The notes beneath the pieces were generated by a model. It saw nothing but the letters and a program-made list of their open reading frames with translations, was not told the DNA's origin and did not search any database. The translations under genes and the position numbers were made by a program. Positions 1 to 9,025 of a stretch of DNA of 24,125 bases are shown here, piece by piece. Source of the DNA: a virus; IMG/VR virus record IMGVR_UViG_3300020438_002795, positions 1 through 24,125 of that record; one strand, 5' to 3'. Positions within the stretch are counted from its first letter, which is position 1; every line of letters begins with the position of its first letter.

Positions 1-1212
1 TGCTATACATTCTATACTTTGTTCAACGTTACCTGCTTTTTCACCAATTGCTATTGCGTTTGTGGCTTGAGTTGTTTCACCTGCAAGGTCACCAATGGCT
101 ATTGCACCTGCACCTTGAGTTGCATAACCGGCCGCATCACCAATGGCTACTGCCTTTGTTCCTTGATCTGTTTTTCCTGAACTGCGTCCAATTCCAATGC
201 CTCTAATACCTTGATTGGAATTACCTGCTTTTTCACCAATAGCAATGCCATAATCTGCTTGGTCGGCTCTACCTGCTTCGTGTCCAAGTGCTATTCCATT
301 TGCACCTTGGTCATCACGTCCTGCTTCAGGACCTATAGCAATGGTTTGAGCACCTTGGTTTAGTTTTCCAGCCAACCTACCAATTGCAACTGATTCTGTG
401 CCTTGATTTGTTAAACCTGCATTACTACCAATTGCTACTGCAATATTACTTTGGGTTGTTTTACCTGCTTCGAGGCCAATTGCTACTGAGTCTGCGCCTT
501 GTGTAGTTTGACCTGCACTCTGTCCTATTGCCACATTAGATGTTGTGCTATCAAATAATGCTGTATCTCCTGCAAGTGCTGTTGTAGAACTTGTACCCAA
601 TGCCAATGCATCAGTAATTCCATAACCTGCCACTGTTGTTGGTTTGCCTGTTAGACTTGCAAATGCAAAATCCTGTGCAACACCGTTGATAGTAATATTG
701 CCATCAACATCACTTGCTGTAGTAATTGCTGTACCACCCGTTATTTGTAGTGTGCTACCTGAAGTTACTGTTCTTACAGTTGAGTCATCGCCTGTAATGT
801 TAAAATCAAAATGTCCTGCTGTAACAGATGCAATAGAACTATCTACTTCTGCTTTTGTGTAAGCATCACTAATTCCATAACCTACTATTGTAGTTGGTGT
901 TCCTGTTAGTGAAGCAAACGTCTGTGCTGGTATTGTTAAGTTTGTTAATGCTGAACCATCTAATGCTGGTAAATTACCAGACAACACTGAACTTGGTATT
1001 AAACTGTTAACAGCATCTACAAGTAGAGTACTGTCATCACCAAATATACTTCCTTGTGTATCACGTTGTATTGCAACGCCGCCACCTTCGAGTACTGTAA
1101 CTTTACCATATAGTTCAGTAAAGTTAGAATTAATTTTTGTAAAAGCCGTTCTTAACGGATCACCATCGCCCTTGTTTGCACTTGATCCAATGTTTATATT
1201 TTGTTGTGCCAT
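1..1212 (-). CDS. Partial fibre-like structural protein with 16-residue tandem repeats
   Basis: The open frame starts at the ATG at 1212-1210 and runs 404 codons without a stop to the left edge, so the C-terminus lies outside the window. The start overlaps the stop of the upstream 2231-residue gene (TAATG), with AGGGAG just upstream. Residues 1-36 (MAQQNINIG...GDPLRTAFTKINSNFTELYG) resemble the N-terminus of that upstream protein, suggesting a shared virion-attachment element. Next comes a GSIFGDDSTLLVDAVNS motif and two FASLTGxPTT...GYGI repeats. From about residue 227 onwards there are eleven 16-residue repeats of the form (V/I)AIGxxAGxxxQGxxx. By composition this resembles the beta-roll repeats of trimeric adhesin heads, but the period is 16 rather than 14. 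It is probably a tail or adsorption fibre; the assignment rests on repeat type and neighbours. Confidence 0.8.
   Translation of the reverse strand, partial: MAQQNINIGSSANKGDGDPLRTAFTKINSNFTELYGKVTVLEGGGVAIQRDTQGSIFGDDSTLLVDAVNSLIPSSVLSGNLPALDGSALTNLTIPAQTFASLTGTPTTIVGYGISDAYTKAEVDSSIASVTAGHFDFNITGDDSTVRTVTSGSTLQITGGTAITTASDVDGNITINGVAQDFAFASLTGKPTTVAGYGITDALALGTSSTTALAGDTALFDSTTSNVAIGQSAGQTTQGADSVAIGLEAGKTTQSNIAVAIGSNAGLTNQGTESVAIGRLAGKLNQGAQTIAIGPEAGRDDQGANGIALGHEAGRADQADYGIAIGEKAGNSNQGIRGIGIGRSSGKTDQGTKAVAIGDAAGYATQGAGAIAIGDLAGETTQATNAIAIGEKAGNVEQSIECIA
7..534 (-). repeat. Eleven in-frame 48-bp tandem repeats (16-residue AIGxxAGxxxQG units)
   Basis: Reading the minus strand from 534, each 48-bp unit encodes a 16-residue unit, for example VAIGLEAGKTTQSNIA, VAIGRLAGKLNQGAQT and IAIGDLAGETTQATNA. 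A-I-G, A-G and Q are nearly invariant while the positions between them vary. The first two codons of a twelfth unit are cut by the window edge. The DNA copies have diverged at synonymous and variable positions, so this is an old protein repeat rather than a recent slippage tract. A repeated solenoid or beta-roll shaft or tip is the likely structure. Confidence 0.85.
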
Positions 1213-4200
1213 TAGACTCTCCCTACCACTGCTTCAACAATTCCATGACCGGGGTCATCCTTGTCTTTAACTGCTTTACCAATAACTTGTCCAACGCCAG
1301 GTGTATTATTAACAATAGCATATCCTGGAACTGCACTTGTTACTAACATGTCGCCTTTCTTAACTTCACCAAGTACTAATACAGGAACTCTACCCTGTAA
1401 CGCAATCGCTGTAACATGATCGCCTTCTGCACCTGCATTCATTAAGTAGCCTGGATTTTCTGAAACAACTCCAGCAACTCTTGTGTCGCCTTTGCTATCA
1501 GTTGTTGTAAGTTCTTGTTCTCCACCGAATACAAGTACTGTACCTGTTTCGTAATGAGTGTCTGCAAGATAGTTCTCTGCCAAGTCAGCGTATAATGCTG
1601 TGTTAGCCTGTCCTTCAAATGTAACTGCATGTATTTGATTAAATTTAAATGATGCACTACCTAAGTTGTAAACCGAAGTTGTACCTGGTAACATTTCTGC
1701 TGTGCCTACTATTAATCTTTGAGCCCCATCGGTTACAAAAGTAATTTGATCAGCATTACTAAATCCTGTTCCAGCACCAATACCAATACCAGTTCCAGTT
1801 GCGTCTGCTTCTCCTGGTGCTTCAATAAATGAATGGTATGCCCAATCCGCCGCAATAAAGTTTTCATCAGCAAATGTACTATTTGATTGGAAGTTACTTT
1901 GTGTTGCTCTACTTGCACCGATGTTTAAGTTACCAGTCATTGCGTTATTTGTAGTGCCACCACCTGTTGTTTGTGAACTTAAGAATAATGTTGTACCCGG
2001 ATTTGTAAAGTTAACAGTTGTACCTGAAGTATCAATAATCCTTGCACTGTCAATGTCTAATCCTTGTACATTGATCGAACCATCTGTATGTGTTTTAACA
2101 ATCGCACTTGGAGCACCAATAGTAGTAAATGTACCACCACTGTTAACAATAGTTGAGAACGGAATAGCACTAACGTCACCGTCGGAACTATCACCTGTTG
2201 CTCTACCAATTACATGTTCGTCTGCAATATTTGCAAGTTTCGCTATAGGCAGTTGACCATTGTCAATACTAATAAAGCCATTGTCACTGCTGAACACTAC
2301 ATTATCAAATGCCGCACTACCTAAATCATTTTGTGTAATACCTGTTGCATTGGCTCTTGTAGTTGCCGCGTTTAGATTTAATTTACTTTGTGCAATTTGT
2401 GCCGCTGTGTTTACATCAGCATTAATAATTGCTCCTGCTGTAATTTGGAAGTCAGCAGTGTTAGATGTAAATGTAATTCCAATGTCACCTACTGGTGTAG
2501 CATTGTCATAAGTTGTACCATCAAATAATAAAATATCACCACTTGTTCTATTAGCAATATTAGCACCGATTGCTTCAGTACCGAAAGGTGTTCTTGCATC
2601 TACGTAACGTTTGTTAGTACCATCAAAATCTGCACCTGGATCTCCCAAGCCTGTAATATTATTGTTACTAAAGTTAATACTTGCACTTGGACCAATAGTT
2701 CCATCTCTTGAAATAAATCCTGCGCCAATTGGGTTACTAACAATTAACGAACCTTCGTCCATTCCTAAACGTCTGTTTACATAACCACGTACTGCTGATT
2801 CAGTTGGAGCCGAGTCAACAGCATTATCTGTCATTCCATCATCACTTGAGAATTCAGTAATAACAACACCACGTTTAAATCCAATACCGTCTAAGTTACT
2901 TAATGCAATACTTGCCGCAAATGTAACTCGACCTGTACCTTGGTCAACTGTAAAGAATCTACCTACACGGAAGAATCCGTCTTGGTCTGTACTTACATAG
3001 AATACTCTACCTTTACCACGTTCACTAACTTCGTTTGCTTGAATTGCTTCTTGTGGTGCTCCATAAATTTTGCTTGGATAGTTAGAAGTATTAAATCCGC
3101 CTGTTCCAATATCGTTAAAGTCGTGTCCTGTTGCTCTTGCTACGGAAATATTAACTGTTAGTCCTGCATTCTCTCCGCTGTTCAATCCAACACGTAATGT
3201 TCTTGCATTTGAACTTGTAAGCACTGATTGTAACCCTGCCGCTACTACTGAATCACCTAATGCCGCGGTGTTGATGTTGTTAACATCTTCAATACTTAAA
3301 ATAGCATAACCTGATTTCTGTGCGTAACTTAATACTCTGTGAACTTTACCGTCCCAACCAAAAATCATGTCACCATTATTAAGTCTGTCAATCTCTGCTT
3401 GTTCAGTAATAGTATCAATTGAAATAGCAACGTCACCTACTGTGCCACCATGTGTAGTACCTGTACCAGCAAAGGCTGTACCTGCAATATTGTCTTGGTT
3501 TATAACACATCTAACGTAATCATAGTTAGAATCAAATGTAACCAACTGTTGATTAGCACCTGGAAGTGCTGTACCAATTGAGTTAGCACTACCAAACGCA
3601 ATAGTTCTATATGTAAATGTATCTTGTTCGTCAAACACAATAGCAGTTGATGGTCTAATAACTGCTGTTGTTTCTAAGTCATCAAATATAAAGTTTTGTA
3701 ACCCTCTAATAATAACCTTTTGATTCAAAACCAGCGCCGCCGCTAATCCTTCGTTACCTGAAATATTAAGTTTATAAATTTTACCATCACGTGAAGCACC
3801 AGCAACATCAGGTAATACTGATGAATCTACTGCTTGGATACTTGCAATTTCATATCTTGCAATATCAGTTGAACCGCCGTGATTGATTTCAAGTTCTGAA
3901 ACGCTTGTTGGAATTGTGCCTACGTTGTAAACATAAACAATATTTTTACCTGCTTCGTTAAGTGCGTCAACTCCATCTTCGTAAACACGAGCAGTTTGAA
4001 CCATCGGCTCTTCAAGTGTAATTTGATCAATAACTTCGTTTGGATCTGATCCTGATGCAACTAATCCATAGTTACCATTTGAGTTAGAACCGTTTAGTGA
4101 TCTAATCTGTGAACCGTTGTTTGCCATGTATGCCGCATGACAGTAATATGAGAATGTTGAAACTTGTTCTGTTAATGCACCGTTGTTAACAACAATACCA

Positions 4201-7200
4201 TAACCTAAGTCATTAACTTGAGTATAGTCATTTGCCAACATCGAAGTGTTACCAGCAGTTTGTAATACAATGTCAGTACCATCTGAAAATTGGAAACCAG
4301 CGCCACTAATACCTGAAGTTGGATTTAGGAATAGTGTTGCTGTACCTGCCGCTTGGTCATAATTTGTAACAGCATCAACTTGATAACGTATACCGTCAAT
4401 AAAGAATGGACAAGGTGTTTGCGGACGTCTTTGTCTTAGTCCACTACCTACGCCACTTGATACGTTAAGTGTGTATGCATCGTCTTTACTATTAACAGTC
4501 ATTGTTGAGTTACCAACAAAGTTATCAATGTACATACCACCGCGGAATGCTTGTTTGTTTGCGGATCTACTAAATGAACTGTTAACCTGTACGTAAGGAG
4601 ATTTAATTAGAATCTGTCCATCTGGATCAAGTACCTGTGCAAAGCCACCATGTCCCTGCATACTTGTGTTCATGATTCTGTTTGAATCATTCATCATAAA
4701 CACATCAATGTCTAAGTTGTTCTTAGGTGGATTGTAACTACTATCAAACGCAAATACTACACATGCAATCAATGCATCTGAATTTGTTTGTACTCCTGCT
4801 TCTGATACTGCTGTTGCAGTTGTATTCTGTGTTACGGTACTTTGTAAACTTGCCCCAAATGCTGTTTTAGCAAATACACTTGGAGTAATTGTTTTAATAA
4901 TATTAATTGCCGCTGTAGTTTGTGCTTCTTGTCCTGCTACTGCACCTGAATAGTATGCCGCCTGCATTGCAAGTGTTTCTACTCTACCGCCTAATGGATT
5001 TTTTAGATCAGCAACATGAGCATCTAAAATTAATCCTGTATCTCTACGACATTTAACTTCGTTGTAATTAAAGCCGCTCCATATACCTGCGCCGATTGCA
5101 CGTTGTGCTTCAATCCAAGCAATGACTTCTTCAACAATAAACTCTTTGTTTAGTCCTAATAACTCTGCCGCATTAGGGAAGTTACCTGGATTAGTAGAAG
5201 CATCTGATCCAATGTTAACTGGTAACGTTGGATTTGCTGTGTAATGATATCCATATCTTGGATCTACCAAGTCAGGCATAACACTTAGACCGTTAGTAAT
5301 AACATTCTCAATGCTCTGCATCAATGTTGTTACTCTTGCAGTTTGTCCTGCTTCAGTTACACTTAATCCTGTTGTTTGTGATGTAATAGATTGTAATGGT
5401 GTATAAGATGCTTGTGGTAAGATACTGTTAACTACAAGACCTCTTGTAAACGCAAGAGCCGCCGCTGTTTGTGCTTCTTGTCCTGGAACTAAACTAACTG
5501 CACCGTTATAATATTTTCCAGCGTTTAAGTAAGTTTTAGCATTACCATTGTACTTGATATCGTGTGCAATACCTTCTAAAATTAATCCTGTGTCTCTTTC
5601 ACACTTGGCTTTATTATATACAAATGATCCTCCAAATGGTGAAATGCTACCTGCCACTTGTGCATCAATGAATGCAATAGTTTCGTCTTTAATAAATTCT
5701 TTGTTTGCTTTGATAATTGCTACAGCATTTAGATTCTGTATAGGAATTAGATCTAAGCCATCAAACTCTGCATCTCTAAAGAAGTATGTATTAATCCATT
5801 TAGATTGTGAACCTCTTGGCTTTGGTCTAATAATTGTACGTCTAAAGTCTGTACCTTTAATAGAACAGTTAGCAGGAAGTTTAATTGGATAATCTTCTTC
5901 GTAAATTCCTGATTCAATATGAATACAAATTTGTGTTTTAATTGCAAAGTTACCGTATTCAAATTTTTCTTGTGTACTAAACAGTTTAGGTTCAATTAAG
6001 AATACACGTAACTCGTCTGTTGCCGCGCCTCTTGTATATTTTACAATTCTACCTAATGCACCTGTTGTCTTACCTCTTAAAATTTTACCTGGAAGTATAT
6101 CAACGTTTGATGCCGCACCTTGGTCAACATAACCTTGGCCGCCATTGTCAACTGTTAGGGTTACTGTTGAACCTTCAATGAGTGTAGTTGTATCAAGTAC
6201 ACTTAACCCATTGTCAATAATATTTGTAATAATATCAATTTTACCAAGCACAGCATTTCTAACTGATGATGTAACAACTTGTGATCCGTCAGTAAATTGT
6301 GTAATACCATCTGTATTTCTTATAGGGCTAACTGTACCGTTCTGTAAGATAGTATTAATAATCGTTTTACCGTAGTTAATACCTGCAAGTGTTTCTGTTT
6401 TTTGTGTTGTTCTTGCAATTTGTCCTGATACAGAACTAAAGTATCTTTTACCAGCAAGTATTGCCTGCGAGTTAGCATTTAGTCCTTGTTCAATATCAAT
6501 AGCCAAACCTTGTGTAATAAGACCCATGTCCCTTTCACAAGTTGCTTCGTTGTATTGGAAAGTAGGAAATGTTGCATTAACGTATGATACTATTTCTTTC
6601 TTAATGAATGATAAGTTTGCTCTAAGTAGCGTTGCCGCCGGAACACCTGCAGTATGTGGAGATGTAATTGCTTGTGTTGTAATACTACTGTCAGCCGCAC
6701 CGTTGTTATATGTAACTGTTTGTACATAAGCACCTGGCTCTAACGGTGATGTTTCAATTAGTTCTTCTGCTTTCTCAGCCGCTTTACCAATTGACTTGTA
6801 AGCAAATTGTAAACTACGTCCTTCTTTACCTACTGGTGAAAATTGTTGTGAGTCATCTCCGTTTGTTCTAACATACAAATCTACAATACTTGTAAAACTT
6901 GAATTATCAACATAAAACTTTGATGCCGCTTGTAAATCATCTACATCGTTTGGTGTACCACTGCCTGCCAAGTTACCTGGATGGTCATGTAAGTAAAGTG
7001 GACCTGTCATGTCATCACCTTGTCTACGTACTGTAGAACTTCTTGGTAATGCTTCTGTTGTTAAGTATGATCCATATAATGCAGAATTGTATTCGTTGTC
7101 AGTTAGCGTATGTGTACCACCTGGGTTACCTGCCGCTCCTGCGTTTGCTAAAATTTTGTTTGTGTTTTCTACAGCATCTGCCGCTGTTGGGTGTAAACTT

Positions 7201-7907
7201 AACTGATTAGCATTTACATACCTTAGGTAGTAAACAGTAGTGTCTGTTAAGTTAGCCGCCGCCGCGTCACCTAATGATACTGTGTATTTGAAACCTTGTC
7301 CGTTAATACTATGATCGTAACCATGTAGTGAAACAATAGCATTGTTGTTTACAAAACTACCAATGACTTTTGCATACTCTGTACCATCAGCAGGCTCTGC
7401 TCTCATTCTATTTGGAGCGCCTTCAATTTGATATCTGTTGTCGTTGTATTTTTTATCAGCAACTAAATCGTGTACTGAAATTTGTGTTGAATGGGTTGTA
7501 TTAAAATCTGTTGCCGCTTGATCTGTAATTGGACCAATGTTACCAAGTGTATAATTTCCTGAACCGTTTAAGTAACCACCAATAGTTGGTTGTAAGTCTG
7601 AACTAATTGCACCACCACTATTTGTAATAACAAGTTTAGTAGGATCGGTATTATCAATTAAGATACCAGTTCCGCCTTCAACAGTTTTCATTAACAACGA
7701 TGACCCAGTATCATTGGATACCGGAATCTTGTTAGCACCTAATTCATCTGGTGTGTCTGAAAGTGCAGTAAATCTAATAGTACCACCTTGTCCAAATACT
7801 GCATAAAGTTCACTAAAGTTTGTGTTTACTTTACTAAAGGCGTCTCTAATACTATCACCGGTAGCATCATTACCCTCTACACCGATATTAACTGTTTGTT
7901 TTGACAT
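1212..7907 (-). CDS. 2231-residue virion structural protein with pectin-lyase-like region
   Basis: This giant structural protein is of the kind found in marine T4-like phages and probably belongs to the tail fibre or baseplate periphery. Residues 1-40 carry the NDATGDSIRDAFSKVNTNFSELY motif shared with the next gene. Around 347-385 and 664-694 (SGIYEEDYPIKLPANCSIKG, then RRTIIRP) the sequence looks like a right-handed beta-helix. Three related inserts of about 100 residues begin near 423, 725 and 911, each with NxxFI..E, YN...C(E/R)RD and GLI motifs. A conserved MNDSNRIMN...MQGHGGF segment follows near 1069. The last roughly 125 residues (from LYADLAENYLADTHYETG to VVGRV) look like a C-terminal domain common to marine phage fibres. 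The ATG has AGGA nine bases upstream. It lies 3 nt after the Fe-S carrier gene and overlaps the next gene by one base. Confidence 0.88.
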   Translation of the reverse strand: MSKQTVNIGVEGNDATGDSIRDAFSKVNTNFSELYAVFGQGGTIRFTALSDTPDELGANKIPVSNDTGSSLLMKTVEGGTGILIDNTDPTKLVITNSGGAISSDLQPTIGGYLNGSGNYTLGNIGPITDQAATDFNTTHSTQISVHDLVADKKYNDNRYQIEGAPNRMRAEPADGTEYAKVIGSFVNNNAIVSLHGYDHSINGQGFKYTVSLGDAAAANLTDTTVYYLRYVNANQLSLHPTAADAVENTNKILANAGAAGNPGGTHTLTDNEYNSALYGSYLTTEALPRSSTVRRQGDDMTGPLYLHDHPGNLAGSGTPNDVDDLQAASKFYVDNSSFTSIVDLYVRTNGDDSQQFSPVGKEGRSLQFAYKSIGKAAEKAEELIETSPLEPGAYVQTVTYNNGAADSSITTQAITSPHTAGVPAATLLRANLSFIKKEIVSYVNATFPTFQYNEATCERDMGLITQGLAIDIEQGLNANSQAILAGKRYFSSVSGQIARTTQKTETLAGINYGKTIINTILQNGTVSPIRNTDGITQFTDGSQVVTSSVRNAVLGKIDIITNIIDNGLSVLDTTTLIEGSTVTLTVDNGGQGYVDQGAASNVDILPGKILRGKTTGALGRIVKYTRGAATDELRVFLIEPKLFSTQEKFEYGNFAIKTQICIHIESGIYEEDYPIKLPANCSIKGTDFRRTIIRPKPRGSQSKWINTYFFRDAEFDGLDLIPIQNLNAVAIIKANKEFIKDETIAFIDAQVAGSISPFGGSFVYNKAKCERDTGLILEGIAHDIKYNGNAKTYLNAGKYYNGAVSLVPGQEAQTAAALAFTRGLVVNSILPQASYTPLQSITSQTTGLSVTEAGQTARVTTLMQSIENVITNGLSVMPDLVDPRYGYHYTANPTLPVNIGSDASTNPGNFPNAAELLGLNKEFIVEEVIAWIEAQRAIGAGIWSGFNYNEVKCRRDTGLILDAHVADLKNPLGGRVETLAMQAAYYSGAVAGQEAQTTAAINIIKTITPSVFAKTAFGASLQSTVTQNTTATAVSEAGVQTNSDALIACVVFAFDSSYNPPKNNLDIDVFMMNDSNRIMNTSMQGHGGFAQVLDPDGQILIKSPYVQVNSSFSRSANKQAFRGGMYIDNFVGNSTMTVNSKDDAYTLNVSSGVGSGLRQRRPQTPCPFFIDGIRYQVDAVTNYDQAAGTATLFLNPTSGISGAGFQFSDGTDIVLQTAGNTSMLANDYTQVNDLGYGIVVNNGALTEQVSTFSYYCHAAYMANNGSQIRSLNGSNSNGNYGLVASGSDPNEVIDQITLEEPMVQTARVYEDGVDALNEAGKNIVYVYNVGTIPTSVSELEINHGGSTDIARYEIASIQAVDSSVLPDVAGASRDGKIYKLNISGNEGLAAALVLNQKVIIRGLQNFIFDDLETTAVIRPSTAIVFDEQDTFTYRTIAFGSANSIGTALPGANQQLVTFDSNYDYVRCVINQDNIAGTAFAGTGTTHGGTVGDVAISIDTITEQAEIDRLNNGDMIFGWDGKVHRVLSYAQKSGYAILSIEDVNNINTAALGDSVVAAGLQSVLTSSNARTLRVGLNSGENAGLTVNISVARATGHDFNDIGTGGFNTSNYPSKIYGAPQEAIQANEVSERGKGRVFYVSTDQDGFFRVGRFFTVDQGTGRVTFAASIALSNLDGIGFKRGVVITEFSSDDGMTDNAVDSAPTESAVRGYVNRRLGMDEGSLIVSNPIGAGFISRDGTIGPSASINFSNNNITGLGDPGADFDGTNKRYVDARTPFGTEAIGANIANRTSGDILLFDGTTYDNATPVGDIGITFTSNTADFQITAGAIINADVNTAAQIAQSKLNLNAATTRANATGITQNDLGSAAFDNVVFSSDNGFISIDNGQLPIAKLANIADEHVIGRATGDSSDGDVSAIPFSTIVNSGGTFTTIGAPSAIVKTHTDGSINVQGLDIDSARIIDTSGTTVNFTNPGTTLFLSSQTTGGGTTNNAMTGNLNIGASRATQSNFQSNSTFADENFIAADWAYHSFIEAPGEADATGTGIGIGAGTGFSNADQITFVTDGAQRLIVGTAEMLPGTTSVYNLGSASFKFNQIHAVTFEGQANTALYADLAENYLADTHYETGTVLVFGGEQELTTTDSKGDTRVAGVVSENPGYLMNAGAEGDHVTAIALQGRVPVLVLGEVKKGDMLVTSAVPGYAIVNNTPGVGQVIGKAVKDKDDPGHGIVEAVVGRV

Positions 7908-7910
7908 ATT

Positions 7911-8237
7911 TTAAAATCCTATTGACTCACCACAACCACAACTTGATGTTGAAGCAGGGTTTTCTATTGTGAAGTAAGAACCAAATACTTCCTTTTTATA
8001 ATCTATTGTACTACCTAACAAATACATTACACTTGTATCATCGATAGCAAACTCTCCGTTTGGCAGTTTAATAACTTCATCACCTTTATGTGATGCTGTA
8101 TCTAATGCCCAGTCGTACGTGAAACCAGCACAGCCGCCGCCTTTGATTGATAAACGTACCACTTGCTGATCGTTTTCATTTAACATATTTGTCATGCGTT
8201 CTACTGCATTTTCTGTTAGTTGCACTACTGCTGTCAT
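7911..8237 (-). CDS. A-type iron-sulfur cluster carrier (IscA/ErpA/HesB family)
   Basis: This 108-residue protein matches the usual length of A-type carriers, which hold a [2Fe-2S] or [4Fe-4S] cluster and pass it to target enzymes in the cytoplasm. The three signature cysteines are present: C36 in GGGCAGFTY, and C100 and C102 in SCGCGES near the C-terminus. The N-terminal LTENAVERM segment and the IDDTSVMYLLGSTIDY core also fit. The start has AAGGA just upstream and a T4-late-like motif at 8249-8261. It is the first gene of an operon leading into two giant structural genes, so it is probably expressed late. The client protein is unknown. The family assignment is firm; which named homolog it matches best cannot be told here. 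Confidence 0.93.
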   Translation of the reverse strand: MTAVVQLTENAVERMTNMLNENDQQVVRLSIKGGGCAGFTYDWALDTASHKGDEVIKLPNGEFAIDDTSVMYLLGSTIDYKKEVFGSYFTIENPASTSSCGCGESIGF

Positions 8238-8248
8238 TTTGTTTCCTT

Positions 8249-8261
8249 ACTATTATTTAGT
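8249..8261 (-). promoter_or_regulatory. T4-late-type promoter for the Fe-S carrier/structural operon
   Basis: On the minus strand this reads ACTAAATAATAGT, matching 9 of 13 positions of the T4 late consensus TATAAATACTATT. If T4 geometry holds, transcription would start at about 8248, just before the AAGGA ribosome-binding site. It lies back to back with a plus-strand late motif at 8289-8301 in the same 64-bp divergent gap. Confidence 0.55.
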
Positions 8262-8288
8262 TTATATTTTGTAATCCGAATGTAAACA

Positions 8289-8301
8289 GGTAAATACTTG
8301 T
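8289..8301 (+). promoter_or_regulatory. T4-late-type promoter, leaderless geometry, for the zinc-ribbon gene
   Basis: The sequence GGTAAATACTTGT keeps the TAAATACT core (9 of 13 matches to the T4 late consensus). The core TAAATA ends exactly five bases before the ATG at 8302, so with T4 spacing the transcript would begin at the A of the start codon. There is no clear ribosome-binding site apart from AGG embedded in the motif. Confidence 0.5.
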
Positions 8302-8589
8302 ATGTTTAATAGAACAGAACAAGAAGTTAAGTGGTATAGCAGGAAGTCTAAAAAAGGCAAACCCCATTCATACAAGCGTATTAAGACTGTAATAATATTT
8401 GAATGTGATAACTGTCACGAAGAATTTAAACGCGACAAAGGACAAGTAGATCCTAAAAGATTAGATAATGCTTATAACCACGTGTGTCCAGAATGCGATC
8501 CTAAACGTTTTGCACAAAAGAAAGGTGCTGAGCAAAGGCGCAAACTAAACACTACTGTGGATAGTTTACTTACAATAGATCAACTATAA
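8302..8589 (+). CDS. Small zinc-ribbon protein of unknown function
   Basis: The 95-residue basic protein carries two CxxC pairs (C35/C38 in CDNC and C62/C65 in CPEC), the arrangement of a treble-clef or zinc-ribbon fold, with a Lys/Arg-rich N-terminus. It resembles a small protein I recall as common in marine T4-like phages, where it has no assigned role. No HNH or other nuclease signature is visible, so a homing-endonuclease call is not supported. A nucleic-acid-binding role is inference from charge and zinc ligands. The gene runs opposite to its neighbours. Its stop abuts the stop of the convergent 53-residue gene with no base between them. Confidence 0.8.
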   Translation: MFNRTEQEVKWYSRKSKKGKPHSYKRIKTVIIFECDNCHEEFKRDKGQVDPKRLDNAYNHVCPECDPKRFAQKKGAEQRRKLNTTVDSLLTIDQL

Positions 8590-8751
8590 TTATTCAGACT
8601 TCCAAATAGTCCAAGCACCGTAGCCAATCGCCGCGTATGCCGCTAATTTAGCAAATGGTCCTGCAATTAGGACAATAACTCCTACTGCGACAAGCATAGC
8701 GCCGTCCCAAGAAGTTCGTTCATCAAGTCTGTTTTGAATCCAATTTTTCAT
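8590..8751 (-). CDS. 53-residue single-helix membrane protein
   Basis: The frame from the ATG at 8751-8749 to the TAA at 8592-8590 encodes 53 residues. It begins MKNWIQNRLDERTSWDGAML, followed by a hydrophobic stretch (VAVGVIVLIAG) and AAYAAIGYGAWTIWKSE at the end. AAGGG lies seven bases before the ATG, and the previous gene stops 4 nt upstream. It is the last gene of the operon that starts at 12440. A short N-terminal amphipathic segment plus one transmembrane helix is the visible architecture. The sequence type is familiar from marine T4-like phages but its function is not known. Confidence 0.75.
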   Translation of the reverse strand: MKNWIQNRLDERTSWDGAMLVAVGVIVLIAGPFAKLAAYAAIGYGAWTIWKSE

Positions 8752-8755
8752 TTGT

Positions 8756-9025
8756 TTACCCTTTGTTTTTGTCGTTCATGTGTTTACGTAATTGAGTTAC
8801 AAGTTTATCTTTTGTAAGACGTTTGTCTAACTCAATACCGTGTGTTCGACCCATTTCTTCTAATTTTGCTTTTGTCATCTTAGACATGTCTGCTTTAGAT
8901 GGCACTAAAATTAAAGGTGCTTGTTTCGTACTTGTGCTTTTTACTTTCTTGTTAGCAATGTGATCTGAAAGTTTCAAAGTTTTCTTTTCTCCAGCACCAA
9001 AGAGAGATTTAATAAATGATATCAT
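8756..9025 (-). CDS. 89-residue basic protein with SAP/HeH-like C-terminus
   Basis: I place the start at the ATG at 9025-9023. It overlaps the SOD stop as ATGA and has GGAGA just upstream; an upstream extension to 9061 lies inside the SOD gene and lacks this support. The N-terminal segment [15 protein letters not shown] is followed by a lysine-rich linker. The C-terminal third ([18 protein letters not shown], then [11 protein letters not shown]) has the helix-extended loop-helix pattern of SAP/HeH-type nucleic-acid-binding motifs. DNA or RNA binding is therefore plausible but unproven. It is translationally coupled to SOD. Confidence 0.75.
   Translation of the reverse strand: MISFIKSLFGAGEKKTLKLSDHIANKKVKSTSTKQAPLILVPSKADMSKMTKAKLEEMGRTHGIELDKRLTKDKLVTQLRKHMNDKNKG

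Noticed and set aside
1-534. CRISPR-like array of regularly spaced repeats
   Set aside because: The 48-bp period is an in-frame protein repeat with diverged copies and no repeat/spacer alternation.
8302-8589. HNH homing endonuclease from the two CxxC pairs
   Set aside because: No HNH histidine/asparagine signature lies between or after the cysteine pairs; only a zinc ribbon is supported.
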